Part shown: positions 1 through 13,401 of the stretch, piece by piece
Layout of the letters: every line of letters starts with the position of its first letter
How positions within the stretch are numbered: the first letter of the stretch is position 1
Assembly: GCF_011383005.1 (NCBI RefSeq)
Contig: NZ_CP049935.1
Coordinates: forward strand, 1,674,001-1,738,000
From: Phycicoccus sp. HDW14
GTDB taxonomy: Bacteria; Actinomycetota; Actinomycetes; Actinomycetales; Dermatophilaceae
Direction: 5' to 3'
Length of the DNA: 64,000 nucleotides
Position numbers and translations under genes: made by a program
Notes under the pieces: generated by a model
Told to the model about the DNA's origin: nothing
The model's input: the letters and a program-made list of their open reading frames with translations, nothing else
The model's database searches: none

Positions 1-1836
1 AACCGGGTGCACCGGCGACGTCGAGCCCGGCGTACTGGGCGCGCCGGCGGTCGCTCGTCCAGAACCGCGACCGGCCGGTCAGCACGTGCGTCACGTGCAG
101 CCGACGGGCCGCCGCGCACACGTCGGGCCGCGTCGTTGCCTCGCGCAGATGAGCGCCGAGCAGCGTCCGGTCCGGACCCCAGCGGCCGGCGAGGTGCGGG
201 AAGAGCGGCTCGCGGTCGCCGATCGCCCCGGACTCGGCCGCACCGTCGAACGGGCTGCCCGCCACCACTCCCCGGCCGGCACCTCACGAGGCAGCCGTTC
301 GAGCAGCGCGGTCTCTCCGGAGTCGAGGATCGACTCGTACCGGTACCACCAGCTCGTGACCGTCCGGGTGGCCGACCACGACAACCCGCCGGTGGCCACG
401 ACGACCGCGACGAGGACAGCCGCGCCCGAGACCACGCACGACGCGCCGGGGGCCAGCACGCGCAACCGCTCGGCGAGGGCGTCGACGCCGGCGGCGGCCA
501 GTGCGACGGCGGTGACCCCGGCGAGCGCGGCCAGCCGGAACGCGTCGTCGTACCAGGGCCCGCTGGCCAGCCGCGCGACCCAGGAGTCGCTGCCGGCGAC
601 GAGCGCGAAGAGCGCCCCGGCGGTGACGTGCACCGCGAGCAGCCATCGCACCTGCCGCCGGCGCCACACGCCGACGGCGCCGACGAGCGTGAGGGCCGCG
701 ACCACGAGCGGGACGGGCAGTCGCTGGGGCCCCAGGAGCAGCCACTCCCCCGCGGCCTGCGCGACCGACTCGCGCGCCGGCCACGACGTGGCCCGGGTGG
801 CCGCGAAGGCCGGCGACCACGCGACGAGCCACACCGTGACCGGGACGGCGGCCACCGCGAGCCACCGCCCCCGGCCGCCGCGCGGCCAGGTGACGGCGAC
901 GGCGACGACCACCCCGAGCACCAGCCAGGCCACGGCGGTGTTCGGGTGCGCGAGGACCAGCGACGCGGCGGCGACCGGCAGCAGCACCAGGGCTCCTCCG
1001 GGCCCGACGGTCGCCACCGCCCCGGCACGCAGCACCACGACGAGCAGGGCCAGGGCCGCCGGCAGGAGCGCGGTGCCCAGGGCGTTCGGCCAGAGGGTCC
1101 CGTACGACGCGAGGACCACGGGCGAGGCGGCCACCCCCGCCGCGAGCGCCCCGGCTGCGGCCAGCGGGACGAGCCGCGCGCCGAGCGCCACCCGGGTCAG
1201 GGCCAGCGCGCCGAGCGGCCAGGCGACCGCGAGCACGACCACGGCCACACCGTTGGAGGCGACGACGACCGGCACGCCGGAGATCCCGGCGACGAGGGCC
1301 ACGAGGTCGTGCCACGCCGCCGGGTAGAAGCCGCGGGCCGACCCCGGGGAGGTCAGCGTCCCGAGCGTCAGGGAGGACCCGTCGCCGCCGGTGAGCACGT
1401 GCCACGACGCGGAGAGGTGGAAGACCGCGTCGAAGGTCTGCGGCCACCGGGTCACCCCGCCGGTGCCGCGCGCGAACCCGACGGCGAGTGAGGAGCCTCC
1501 CGCCACGACCCCCAGGGCCGAGGCCAGCCAGACCGCCGGAGAGTCAGCGGGCGCAGGGCCTCGGGACCGAGCGGGCGTCCACCGCACGACGGTCCGCAGC
1601 AGACCCACCCCGGCCGCCGACACCGCCGTCCCCACGACGACGGCCGGCCACCCCCAGCGCACCCCGACGACCGGGGCCACCACCGCCGCCACCCCGACGA
1701 CGCCGACGGACAGCAGCGGCGCGAGCGCCACCCGCAGGACCCCGCGCACCCCCGCGGCGACCGCCACGAGCACCCCGGGCACCACGACCACCACCACGGC
1801 GACGAGCGTCGCGGGCGCCGCGTCCCACCACGTCAC
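1..1836 (-). CDS. DUF6541-like polytopic membrane protein, 3' end off window, frameshifted
   Basis: Large integral membrane protein with many Val/Ala/Leu-rich transmembrane segments, starting GTG (VTWWDAAPATL) and sharing a GTGA overlap with the upstream ABC ATPase gene. About 520 codons are open, up to the C run at 270-273 (plus strand). There the reading frame changes: adding one base lets the protein continue in another frame (VVAGSPFDGAAESG, later LTGRSRFWTSD) and run off the window start. The overall look matches actinobacterial DUF6541 proteins, large membrane proteins often encoded in cell-wall or surface-polysaccharide clusters. It is the last visible gene of the galactofuran/ABC operon, so a glycosyltransferase-like or glycan-assembly role at the membrane is inferred, not shown. 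The 3' end is missing. Confidence 0.7.
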
Positions 1837-2563
1837 AGGACGGCCCGGAGGTGCTCGACCGCCTCCCGCACCGGGCCGTCGTGCACGAGCCGGCCGGAGT
1901 CGAGGACCACCCCCCGACGGCACAGCCGCTCGACGAGGGGCAGGTCGTGGCTGACGACGACGAGCGTGCGCCCCTCGTCCGACAGCCGCTCGATGCGGGT
2001 CAGGCACTTGTCGCGGAAGGCCTCGTCGCCCACGGCGAGCACCTCGTCGACGAGGAAGACGTCGGGCTCGGTGTGCACGGCGACGGAGAAGGCCAGCCGC
2101 AGGAACATCCCCGAGGAGTAGAAGCGGACCTGGGTGTCGAGGAACGGGCCGATGTCGGCGAACTCGACGATCTCGTCGAAGCGGGCGCGGATGGCACGCG
2201 GGTCCATCCCGAGGATCGAGGCGTTGAGGTGGACGTTCTCGCGGCCCGTGAGGTCGGGATGGAAGCCGGCGCCCACCTCGAGCAGCCCGGCCAGCCGGCC
2301 GCGCACCCGGACGCACCCGGCGTCCGGGGCCATCACGCCGGCCACGAGCTTGAGCAGGGTCGACTTGCCGGACCCGTTTCGACCGAGGAGCGCGACGGAC
2401 TCGCCCTCGACCACGGTGAGGTCGAGGGGGCGAGGGCGTGGAAGTCCTCGTGCCGGGGGCGACCCTGGACGGCCCAGACCAGCCCCTCCTTGAGGGAGTG
2501 CGTGTGCCGCAGCCGGAAGTGCTTCGAGGCACCCTCGACCGACACCGCGACCCGGCCGGGCAC
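1833..2563 (-). CDS. ABC transporter ATP-binding protein, polysaccharide export type (Wzt/RfbE/TagH-like), frameshifted
   Basis: ATPase subunit for export of a lipid-linked cell-surface glycan. The N-terminal part (VSVEGASKHFRLRHTHSLKE) has the family's characteristic long lead into the ATPase domain and is open from a GTG at 2563. Walker A GRNGSGKST, the Wzt-type stretch around FYSSGMFLRLAFSVA in place of a canonical signature, and Walker B VFLVDEVLAVGDE lie in a different frame. Adding one base to the G5 run at 2426-2430 (plus strand) joins the two parts through APLDLTVVEGE. About 243 residues; there is no C-terminal sugar-binding extension as in some Wzt proteins. It lies one base after its permease partner (2565-3416) and overlaps the membrane protein gene downstream. 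The frameshift is probably a sequencing error. Confidence 0.85.
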
Positions 2564-2564
2564 C

Positions 2565-3412
2565 TCAGAGCTCCTGCGCGAAGTGACCGGAGAGCCGGCG
2601 GAACACGTTCTGCCCCAGCGCGACCAGCCCCACCGCCACGGCCAGCGCCACCACGGTGCGCACGGCGAGGTCAGGAGGCACCAGCGCGGCGTTGCCCGGC
2701 GACGCCCCCGCCCACGTCGCCCGGTGGACGAGGTCGACGGCGACGGTCAGCGGGTTGTGCTGGTAGAGCGCGTACCCCCACGAACCGGCCCCGAGCAGGC
2801 TCTCCACGAGGTGCGTGGGGTAGAGCACCGGCGAGGCCCAGACGAGCACCGTCAGCACCAGGTCGACGACGTTCTCGACGTCCCGGAACAGCACGTCGAC
2901 GGCCGACAGCAGCAGCCCGAGACCGGTCGCCAGCAGGCCCGTGAGGACGACGCAGGCGACGAGCGCCACGACGCCGACCGGGTCGGGCCGCCAACCGGCC
3001 ACGAGCGCACCGACGAGCAGGACGACGAGCTGCGGCAGGAGGTGCACCCCGGCGACGCAGACGCTGGCGACCGGGAAGAGCTCGCGCGGCAGGAACACCT
3101 TGCGCACCAGCTCGCCGTTCGCGACGACCGACCGGGTGGCGTTGCCGAGGGCCTCGGAGAACGCCGCGACGACGACGAGGCCACCGAAGAGGTACACCGC
3201 GTAGTCCTCGATGCTGTTCTGCCGCAGCACGAGCCCGAGCCCGACGAAGTAGACGGCGAACGTGACGGCGGGCTTGACGTAGGACCAGCCGAGACCGAGC
3301 ACCGACGCGCGGTAGCGCACCCGCAGCTCCTTGCGCACGAGCAGGGTCAGCAGGTACCGGCGGCGGGCGACCGCGGCCAGCCCGCCGCCGACGCCCTGGA
3401 CGACGAGGTCGC

Positions 3413-3416
<4 letters not shown>
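2565..3416 (-). CDS. ABC-2 type polysaccharide export permease (Wzm/RfbD/TagG-like)
   Basis: Membrane subunit of the glycan exporter, 283 residues. The N-terminal cytoplasmic stretch (LTLLVRKELRVRYRASVLG, LGWSYVKPAVTFAVYF) is the classic start of ABC-2 exporters of O-antigen, teichoic acid and galactan type. It is followed by about six transmembrane segments and a C-terminal Lys/Arg-poor helix ending in SGHFAQEL. The GTG start (VSDLVVQGV) overlaps the stop of the upstream GlfT2-like gene by 4 nt, and the ATPase gene starts one base after its stop, so the two halves of the transporter should be co-translated. Next to Glf and galactofuranosyltransferase homologues it resembles the mycobacterial Rv3783 partner, which suggests the cargo is a galactofuran-containing polymer. 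Confidence 0.88.
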
Positions 3417-7476
<4,060 letters not shown>

Positions 7477-7635
7477 CTAGGGAGCGCAGGGGTACGGATG
7501 GTGAACTCGCCACGGCCGCAGGGTGACCGGTGACGGGCCAAGCGCCGCCGTCGACGACCGACCGACACGGCCGGCACCCCTGCCGTTCACCTCGGTGACG
7601 CGAGGCGCTCGCCCCGCCGCCCTAGCGTCGGCACC

Positions 7636-8529
7636 GTGACCCCGACCGCCCCCCGCGTCGTCGCCGTCGTCGTGTCCTACCGGCGCCCCGGCCTCCTGGC
7701 CCGCGGCCTGGCCGCCCTCGCGGCGCAGGACCGCCGTCCCGACCACCTCGTCGTGGTCGACAACGCCGACGACCCCCTGACCCGCGACGTCGTCGACGGC
7801 TGCGACCTCCCGGTCACCTACCTGCCGTCGGCCACGAACCTCGGGGGCGCGGGTGGCTTCGCGTACGGAGTGCTCACGGCGCGTGCCCTGGGGGCCGACT
7901 GGGTCTGGATGGCCGACGACGACGGCCGGCCCGCGAGCACCTCGACGCTGACCTCGCTGCTGCACGCCGCCGAGGACGAGGGCCTCGAGGCCGTGGCGCC
8001 GCTCGTCCTCGACGTCGACGACCCCACCCGCCTGGCGTTCGGGCTGCGCGTCGGCACCCGGCGGGCGGCGGCGCGCAGCCACCTGCCGGCCTCCGGCGTC
8101 CTGCGCGGGGTGGCCAACCTCTTCAACGGCACGCTGCTGTCGGCGCACGCCCTCGACGCGGTCGGCGTCCCGGACCCGCGGCTGGTCGTGCGCGGTGACG
8201 AGGTCGAGGTGCACCGCCGGCTGGTGCGCAGCGGCCTGCCCTTCGGCACCTGCCTCGACGCGGCCTGGCTGCACCCGTCGGGCGCCCGCGACGTCGTGCC
8301 GCTGCTCGGCGGCAACGTCCCCGTCTACGTGCCCGCCGACCCCGAGCGCGCCCGCGTCGCGTACCGCAACCTCGGGTGGCTGACCAGCCAGCCGGGGATG
8401 CGGTGGCGGCGCTGGCCGGACGAGGCGCGCTACGCCTGGTACCACCTGGTCGTGCGGCGGGACCCCGGGGCGTGGCGCGAGTGGCGCGAGCGCTCGGCGG
8501 CCGGTCGGCGCGAGCAGTTCGTCTCCTGA
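7636..8529 (+). CDS. GlfT1-like glycosyltransferase family 2
   Basis: 297-residue GT2 enzyme starting GTG (VTPTAPRVVAVVVSYRRP). NLGGAGGFAYGVLTA and the motif VWMADDDGRP are characteristic of the rhamnosyl/galactofuranosyl transferase group that includes mycobacterial GlfT1 (Rv3782), which starts the galactan on the linker. FNGTLLSAHALDAVGVPDP and RGDEVEVHRRLVRSGLPFGT complete the family pattern. It is transcribed divergently from the glf operon across a 169-nt gap, and ends in a hairpin shared with the opposite FAD oxidoreductase gene. GlfT1, Glf, GlfT2 and the ABC exporter together make a near-complete galactofuran set; the exact linkage remains inference. Confidence 0.85.
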   Translation: MTPTAPRVVAVVVSYRRPGLLARGLAALAAQDRRPDHLVVVDNADDPLTRDVVDGCDLPVTYLPSATNLGGAGGFAYGVLTARALGADWVWMADDDGRPASTSTLTSLLHAAEDEGLEAVAPLVLDVDDPTRLAFGLRVGTRRAAARSHLPASGVLRGVANLFNGTLLSAHALDAVGVPDPRLVVRGDEVEVHRRLVRSGLPFGTCLDAAWLHPSGARDVVPLLGGNVPVYVPADPERARVAYRNLGWLTSQPGMRWRRWPDEARYAWYHLVVRRDPGAWREWRERSAAGRREQFVS

Positions 8530-8569
8530 GGTCCCGCTCGGCCCGCACGGCCGACGCGGAGGACCTCAG
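8526..8569. terminator. Bidirectional terminator hairpin between convergent genes
   Basis: Perfect 9-bp arms CTGAGGTCC (8526-8534) and GGACCTCAG (8561-8569), with further GC-rich pairing inside, lie at the meeting point of two convergent genes. Each arm overlaps a stop codon region. There is no T tract, as is usual in high-GC actinobacteria. Confidence 0.65.
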
Positions 8570-9972
8570 CTGTCGAAGCCGATGCCGACCGCGTCCATCC
8601 CGCGCAGCCAGAGGTTGCGGCGCCCGGTGCGGTCCTCGGCGGCCAGGCTGGCGCGCGTCGCCTTGACCCCGATGGTGCGGAAGGGCTCGGGCGGGAAGGG
8701 CAGCGGCTTGCGGCGCACCATGCCGAGCCGGGTGACCTCGGTGTCGCGGCCGTTGACGAGGTCGAGCGCGACCCGCGCGCCGAAGCGCGTCGAGGCGACC
8801 CCCAGCCCGGTGTACCCCACGGCGTAGGCGAGCCGACCGCCGAGGGCCGTGCCGAACACCGGCGTGAAGCGCGACGTCGTGTCGATGACCCCCGCCCACC
8901 GGTGCGTGAAGCGGATGCCCTCGAGCGCGGGGAAGATCTCGAGGAGGTGGCGGGCGAGCAGGTCGTGCGACTCCGACTGCTCGAGCCGCGGGTCGATGCG
9001 GCCCGGGAAGTGGTAGTTCGCGTCGTAGCCACCGAACAGGACCCGGTCGTCGAGGGTGCGGCGGTAGTAGTGGAACTGGTTGCCGGCGTCGGTGAGCCCC
9101 TCGCGCCCCTCCCACCCGATGGCGGCGAGCTGCTCGGCCGACAGCGGCTCGGTCATCAGCACATGGTCGTAGACCGGCAGGGTGTACCAGGCCAGCCGGC
9201 GCAGCACGCCGCGGAACGCGCCGGTGCCGACCACCACCCGCCGGCCGTGCACGCTCCCCCACTCGGTGCCGACCCGCACGCCGTCGCCGTCCTCGTCGAG
9301 CCGGGTGACCGCGGTGTCCTCGTGGAGGCGCACCCCGAGCCGCTCGGCGGCCGCCGCCAGGCCCCAGACCAGGCGCGCGGGGTCGACGAGCCCGACCGCC
9401 GGCTCGAACATCCCGCCGAGGTAGCGCGGGGAGTCGACGCGCGCGCGGGCCGCCGCGGCGTCGAGGAGCTCGACGTCGACCCCGTGCTCGCGGTGCAGGT
9501 CGTACGCCTCGCGCACCGTGGCGACCTGGCGCTCGTCGAGGGCCAGGGTCAGCTCGCCCGGCACGTGCAGGTCGCAGTCGATGCCGTAGCGCTCGACGGC
9601 CGCGGCGAGCCCGGCGAAGTTCTCCTCGCCGAGGCGCTCGAGCGTGGGCACCTCGTCGGGCCAGCACGCCACGCCCTGCGCGAGCCCGTGGGTCAGCGAC
9701 GGCGAGACGAAGCCGCCGTTGCGCCCGGACGCCGCGATGCCCAGCCGGCCCCGCTCGAGCAGCACGACGTCGAGCGAGGGGTCCTCCTCCTTGGCCTGCA
9801 CCGCGGCCCACAGCCCGGTGAAGCCACCGCCGACGACGACGAGGTCGGCCCGGTGCCCGTGGCCGGTGAGGGCCGGGCGCGGGTCGGGGCGCAGGGCCGG
9901 CCGGTCGGTCCAGAAGACGTCCGGCACCGCGTCGGCGAGCGCGGCGCGGACGACGGCGGGCGCGACGGACAT
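8566..9972 (-). CDS. FAD-dependent oxidoreductase (DAO / gamma-glutamylputrescine oxidase-like)
   Basis: 468-residue flavoprotein of the D-amino-acid oxidase/PuuB superfamily, predicted to oxidise an amine or amino acid. The dinucleotide-binding motif VVVGGGFTGLWAAVQAK lies near residue 45. ERGRLGIAASGRNGGFVSPS carries the conserved SGRNGGF flavin contact of this group. VLFGGYDANYHFPGR and HRWAGVIDTTSRFTPVFG form the C-terminal substrate and FAD part, and AVGYTGLGVASTRFGARVA closes the flavin site. The ATG start at 9972 gives a normal family length. It stands alone: convergent with the GlfT1-like gene and divergent from the secreted protein gene. The substrate is not determinable. Confidence 0.88.
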   Translation of the reverse strand: MSVAPAVVRAALADAVPDVFWTDRPALRPDPRPALTGHGHRADLVVVGGGFTGLWAAVQAKEEDPSLDVVLLERGRLGIAASGRNGGFVSPSLTHGLAQGVACWPDEVPTLERLGEENFAGLAAAVERYGIDCDLHVPGELTLALDERQVATVREAYDLHREHGVDVELLDAAAARARVDSPRYLGGMFEPAVGLVDPARLVWGLAAAAERLGVRLHEDTAVTRLDEDGDGVRVGTEWGSVHGRRVVVGTGAFRGVLRRLAWYTLPVYDHVLMTEPLSAEQLAAIGWEGREGLTDAGNQFHYYRRTLDDRVLFGGYDANYHFPGRIDPRLEQSESHDLLARHLLEIFPALEGIRFTHRWAGVIDTTSRFTPVFGTALGGRLAYAVGYTGLGVASTRFGARVALDLVNGRDTEVTRLGMVRRKPLPFPPEPFRTIGVKATRASLAAEDRTGRRNLWLRGMDAVGIGFDS

Positions 9973-10110
9973 GGCCGCATCATGCCGCAGCGCCCCGACG
10001 GTGCGCGACGGCCCTGCCCCGGCACCGGTCCGCAGCGGGGGCGCAGCGGATCCGCAGCCTCGGGCGCGAGGGTCCTCGGACCAGGACATCGACCCCAGGG
10101 GGACCTGACC

Positions 10111-10485
10111 GTGAACCGCACCCGCATCCTCACCGTGACCGCCTCGGCCGCCACCTGCCTCGGGCTCGCCGTGGCCGGAGCCGCCCCCGCCGCGGCGAGC
10201 AGCCCGGTCCTGACCTTCAAGGACTCGGCCGGGCACGTCGTGGCCAAGGCCTGGTACGACGACCTCACCGACAACCTCTGCGCCGTCAGCTACCGCGACG
10301 GCAAGACCATCACCGCGCAGATCGGCCCGAGCTCGGGCAGCGGGATCTCGCGCACGGTCGTGCACTCCGGGTTCGGCAAGCCGAGGAGCTGCACCGGCAA
10401 CCTGTCGATCCCCGAGGACAAGTCGTACTGGATGTACGTGAAGTTCGCGTCGCAGCCGTCCAAGGACACGACCTTCTACACCTGA
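10111..10485 (+). CDS. Small secreted protein, function unknown
   Basis: 124-residue protein with a clear Sec signal peptide: basic MNRTR, a hydrophobic core (AATCLGLAVAGAAPA), and a probable AAA/AS-type cleavage site near residue 30. The mature part is about 95 residues, with two Cys (in DNLCAVSYRD and PRSCTGNLS) that could form a disulfide. Start GTG, preceded by an AGGGGGA ribosome-binding site. I do not recognise the family; it resembles the many short exported proteins of actinobacteria. A strong hairpin follows directly, so it is likely a monocistronic unit. Confidence 0.75.
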   Translation: MNRTRILTVTASAATCLGLAVAGAAPAAASSPVLTFKDSAGHVVAKAWYDDLTDNLCAVSYRDGKTITAQIGPSSGSGISRTVVHSGFGKPRSCTGNLSIPEDKSYWMYVKFASQPSKDTTFYT

Positions 10486-10494
10486 CCGGGCCGC

Positions 10495-10524
10495 GGCCCG
10501 GCGGGACTCTCGTCCCGTCGGGCC
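10495..10524 (+). terminator. Hairpin terminator after the secreted-protein gene
   Basis: 13-nt arms (10495-10507 and 10512-10524) pair with a single G-T wobble around a TCTC loop, ten bases after the stop codon of the secreted protein gene. GC-only terminator without a T run. Confidence 0.65.
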
Positions 10525-10562
10525 GTGCCGGGTCCCGGACGCCGTCGGGCAGGATCGGCCGC

Positions 10563-10898
10563 ATGACCGAGCGCCTCCTCGCCCCCGACGTGACGACCCA
10601 ACCGCTGGCCCACGAGCCGCTGCCCGCCGACGAGGTGCTCGACGGGGCACCCACCGCCGCCGTGCGCACGCTGGCCGCGCTGGGCGACGTCGAGGTGGGC
10701 CTGTGGGAGATGAGCATCGGTGCAGCCCGCGACACCGAGGTCGACGAGGTCTTCGTCGTGCTGGCCGGCGCGGGCACGGTGACCTTCGAGGACGGCGAGG
10801 TGCTCGTCCTCGGCCCCGGGACCGCCGTGCGGCTGCGGGCCGGCGAGCGCACCACGTGGGCCGTCACCAGCCCGCTGCGGAAGGTCTGGGTGGCCTGA
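10563..10898 (+). CDS. Cupin domain protein
   Basis: 111-residue single-domain cupin. The barrel motifs are visible as DTEVDEVFVVLAGAGTVTFE and, after the spacer, GPGTAVRLRAGERTTWAV. The first motif has Asp/Glu residues where classical cupins carry two His, so metal binding is uncertain; this is common in the DUF861/EutQ-like cupins it most resembles. ATG start. It lies alone between two plus-strand transcription units, with a palindrome shortly downstream, and has no obvious pathway partner. Confidence 0.8.
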   Translation: MTERLLAPDVTTQPLAHEPLPADEVLDGAPTAAVRTLAALGDVEVGLWEMSIGAARDTEVDEVFVVLAGAGTVTFEDGEVLVLGPGTAVRLRAGERTTWAVTSPLRKVWVA

Positions 10899-10910
10899 CA
10901 CCGAGGTCTC

Positions 10911-10926
10911 GGAACGGTCACGTTCC
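10911..10926. promoter_or_regulatory. Palindrome upstream of the glutamate-type ABC operon
   Basis: GGAACG and CGTTCC separated by GTCA lie about 58 nt upstream of the gluA start. Position and symmetry suit a repressor site; no regulator is identified and the match is short. Confidence 0.3.
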
Positions 10927-10983
10927 CCGATTGTCCGGCTGGCAATTCCCTGAGAAGCCGGGTCTTGACTAGGTTGCTGGACC

Positions 10984-11724
10984 ATGAGCGAACCCCTCGT
11001 CGTGCTCGAGCGCGTCAACAAGCACTTCGGTGACCTCCACGTGCTCAAGGACATCGACCTCACGGTCGGCCGGGGCGAGGTGGTCATCCTCATCGGGCCG
11101 TCCGGGTCGGGGAAGTCCACCCTCTGCCGCACGATCAACCGGCTCGAGACCGTGGAGTCCGGCTCGATCACCATCGACGGCAAGACCCTGCCCGAGGAGG
11201 GCAAGGAGCTCGCGGCCCTGCGCGCCGACGTCGGGATGGTCTTCCAGTCCTTCAACCTCTTCGCCCACAAGACGATCCTCGAGAACGTCACGCTCGGCCC
11301 GGTCAAGGTCCGAGGGATGAAGAAGGCCGACGCCGAGAAGCGCGCCCTCGAGCTGCTCGAGCGGGTCGGGGTCGCCCACCAGGCCGAGAAGTACCCCGCC
11401 CAGCTCTCCGGCGGCCAGCAGCAGCGGGTGGCCATCGCCCGCTCGCTCGCGATGGACCCCAAGGTGATGCTCTTCGACGAGCCCACCTCGGCGCTCGACC
11501 CCGAGATGATCACCGAGGTGCTCGACGTCATGGTCGAGCTCGCGAAGAGCGGCATGACGATGATCGTCGTCACCCACGAGATGGGCTTCGCCCGCAAGGC
11601 GGCCAACCGCGTCGTCTTCCTCTCCGACGGCCAGGTCGTCGAGGAGGGCACCCCGGAGCAGTTCTTCACCAACCCGCAGAGCGAACGCGCCAAGGACTTC
11701 CTCGGGAAGATCCTCACCCACTGA
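10984..11724 (+). CDS. gluA: Polar amino-acid (glutamate-type) ABC transporter ATP-binding protein
   Basis: ATPase of a PAAT-family importer, 246 residues, ATG start. Walker [11 protein letters not shown]-loop [13 protein letters not shown], signature LSGGQQQR, Walker [15 protein letters not shown] and switch VVTHEMGF are all intact. Sequence and gene order (ATPase, binding protein, two permeases) match the glutamate uptake gluABCD operon of Corynebacterium-type actinobacteria. Substrate is inferred from that homology; other acidic or polar amino acids are possible. First gene of the operon; 67 nt before gluB. Confidence 0.92.
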   Translation: MSEPLVVLERVNKHFGDLHVLKDIDLTVGRGEVVILIGPSGSGKSTLCRTINRLETVESGSITIDGKTLPEEGKELAALRADVGMVFQSFNLFAHKTILENVTLGPVKVRGMKKADAEKRALELLERVGVAHQAEKYPAQLSGGQQQRVAIARSLAMDPKVMLFDEPTSALDPEMITEVLDVMVELAKSGMTMIVVTHEMGFARKAANRVVFLSDGQVVEEGTPEQFFTNPQSERAKDFLGKILTH

Positions 11725-11791
11725 CCCACGAGGGACCGCACACCGCCGCGGCCCGACCACCCGGGCCGCGCACGACAGGGAGGAACAGCAC

Positions 11792-12639
11792 ATGACGACA
11801 CGACGACGATGGGGTGCGCTCGCGGCCACCGCGGCGCTCGCCCTCGGACTGGGCGCCTGCGGCTCGGACGCGGGCAACACCGGCGGCGGCGACGGCGGCG
11901 GGGACGGGGGTGGGGGCTGAAGATCGGCATCAAGTTCGACCAGCCCGGCATGGGCCTGAAGAAGGGCACCGAGTACACGGGCATGGACGTCGACGTCGCG
12001 ACGTACATCGCCAAGGAGCTCGGCACCGACGCCGCCGACATCACCTGGGTCCAGGCCCCGAGTGCGCAGCGCGAGACCCTCATCTCCACCGGCCAGGTCG
12101 ACATGGTCGTCGCGACCTACTCGATCACCGACGCCCGCAAGGAGAAGATCTCCTTCGCCGGCCCGTACTTCGTCGCCGGCCAGGACCTGCTCGTGCGCGC
12201 CGACGACTCCTCCATCACGGGCCCGGACTCGCTCAAGGGCAAGAAGCTCTGCTCGGTGACCGGGTCGACCTCGGCCCAGAACGTCAAGGAGGACGTGCCT
12301 GGCGTGCAGCTCCAGGAGTTCGCCACGTACTCGGAGTGCCTGCCGGCGCTGGCCAACAAGGGCGTCGACGCGCTGACCACCGACGACACGATCCTCGCCG
12401 GCTTCGCGTCGCAGGAGGAGTACAAGGGCAAGTTCAAGGTCGTCGGCCAGACCTTCTCCGAGGAGCGCTACGGCGTCGGCCTCAAGAAGGGCGACACGGC
12501 CCTCTGCGAGAAGGTGAACGCCGCCATCACCAAGATGGTCACCGACGGCGCCTGGCAGAAGGCCATCGACGACAACCTCGGCCCGGCCGGCTACAAGCCG
12601 GGCGCGGGCAACCCGCCCACGCCGGACGCCTGCGCCTGA
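11792..12639 (+). CDS. gluB: Glutamate-type ABC transporter substrate-binding lipoprotein, frameshifted
   Basis: Extracellular binding protein, about 282 residues once the frame is restored. The start at 11792, with a GGGAGGA site upstream, gives a lipoprotein signal (MTTRRRWGALAATAALALG, lipobox LGAC) and a Gly/Asp-rich linker. This frame stops at 11918-11920. Adding one G to the G5 run at 11912-11916 joins it to the mature domain LKIGIKFDQPGMGLKK. PAAT motifs follow: GMDVDVATYIAKELG, QVDMVVATYSITDARKEKI, FAGPYFVAGQDLLV and EERYGVGLKKGD. A conserved Cys pair (KLCSVTG, YSECLPAL) is present. The disruption is most likely a sequencing error, since the rest of the operon is complete. Confidence 0.88.
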
Positions 12640-12651
12640 CGCGCGCCGTCT

Positions 12652-12695
12652 CCGGCGGACGCCGGCCATCCTCCTGGGTGGTCGGCGTCCGCCGG
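12652..12695 (+). terminator. Very stable intercistronic hairpin between gluB and gluC
   Basis: Twenty-base arms (12652-12671 and 12676-12695) pair along their whole length with only two G-T wobbles around a TCCT loop. It sits 13 nt after gluB and 28 nt before gluC inside one operon, so it probably acts as a partial terminator or 3' stabiliser that keeps binding protein mRNA above permease mRNA. Confidence 0.7.
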
Positions 12696-12723
12696 CACCG
12701 CTCCACCGGAAGGGGATTCGCCC

Positions 12724-13401
12724 GTGGGTGAGATCTTCGAGAACTACGACGTCCTCGCGGCGTTCGGGATGACGCTCTACCTCACCGTCTTCGCGGCCAT
12801 CGGCTCGCTGCTCCTCGGCACGGTGCTCGCGGTCATGCGGGTCTCGCCCGTCGGAGTGCTGCGCCGGCTCGGGTCCTTCTACATCAACACCGTCCGGAAC
12901 ACGCCACTCACCCTCATCCTCCTGTTCTGCATCCTCGGCGCCTTCTACATCCTCAAGCTCGAGTTCACTCCCGCGAGCTCCCCGACCTGGGTGCGCGACA
13001 ACGGGATCCGCTGGGCGATCGTCGGACTGGCGGTCTACCACGCGGCGTTCGTCTGCGAGGCGCTGCGCTCCGGCGTCAACACCGTCCCCGCCGGGCAGGC
13101 CGAGGCGGCCCGCTCGATCGGCCTGACCTTCGCCCAGTCGATGCGCGAGGTGATCCTGCCCCAGGCCTTCCGTGGCGCCATCGCCCCCCTGGGCTCGGTG
13201 CTCATCGCCCTGACCAAGAACACGACGGTCGCCTCGATCATCGGGGTGGCCGAGGCCTCGGGCCTCATGAAGGTCATCATCGAGAACCAGACGGCGAGCG
13301 TCACCGTCTTCCTCGTCTTCGCCCTGGGCTTCGTCATCCTCACCCTGCCGGTGGGCATCCTCTTCACCGCGCTCTCGCGCCGACTGGCGGTGAAGCGATG
13401 A
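12724..13401 (+). CDS. gluC: Glutamate-type ABC transporter permease 1
   Basis: 225-residue PAAT-family permease (HisMQ type), start GTG (VGEIFENYDVLAAFG). About five membrane segments; the N-terminal GMTLYLTVFAAIGSLLLG and the NTVRNTPLTLILLF stretch are typical. The cytoplasmic EAA loop is EAARSIGLTFAQSMREVILP, which contacts the ATPase. It follows the intercistronic hairpin and overlaps gluD by 4 nt (ATGA), so the two permeases are translationally coupled and should form the heterodimer. Confidence 0.9.
   Translation: MGEIFENYDVLAAFGMTLYLTVFAAIGSLLLGTVLAVMRVSPVGVLRRLGSFYINTVRNTPLTLILLFCILGAFYILKLEFTPASSPTWVRDNGIRWAIVGLAVYHAAFVCEALRSGVNTVPAGQAEAARSIGLTFAQSMREVILPQAFRGAIAPLGSVLIALTKNTTVASIIGVAEASGLMKVIIENQTASVTVFLVFALGFVILTLPVGILFTALSRRLAVKR

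Noticed and set aside
7-1491. Long open frames (over 400 codons) on the plus strand across 1-5.5 kb
   Set aside because: They are antisense shadows of high-GC genes, with Arg/Pro/Ala-only composition; the minus-strand genes have clear family motifs.
11792-11920. 43-codon small lipoprotein gene before gluB
   Set aside because: It is the signal peptide and linker of gluB itself, cut off by a G-run indel.
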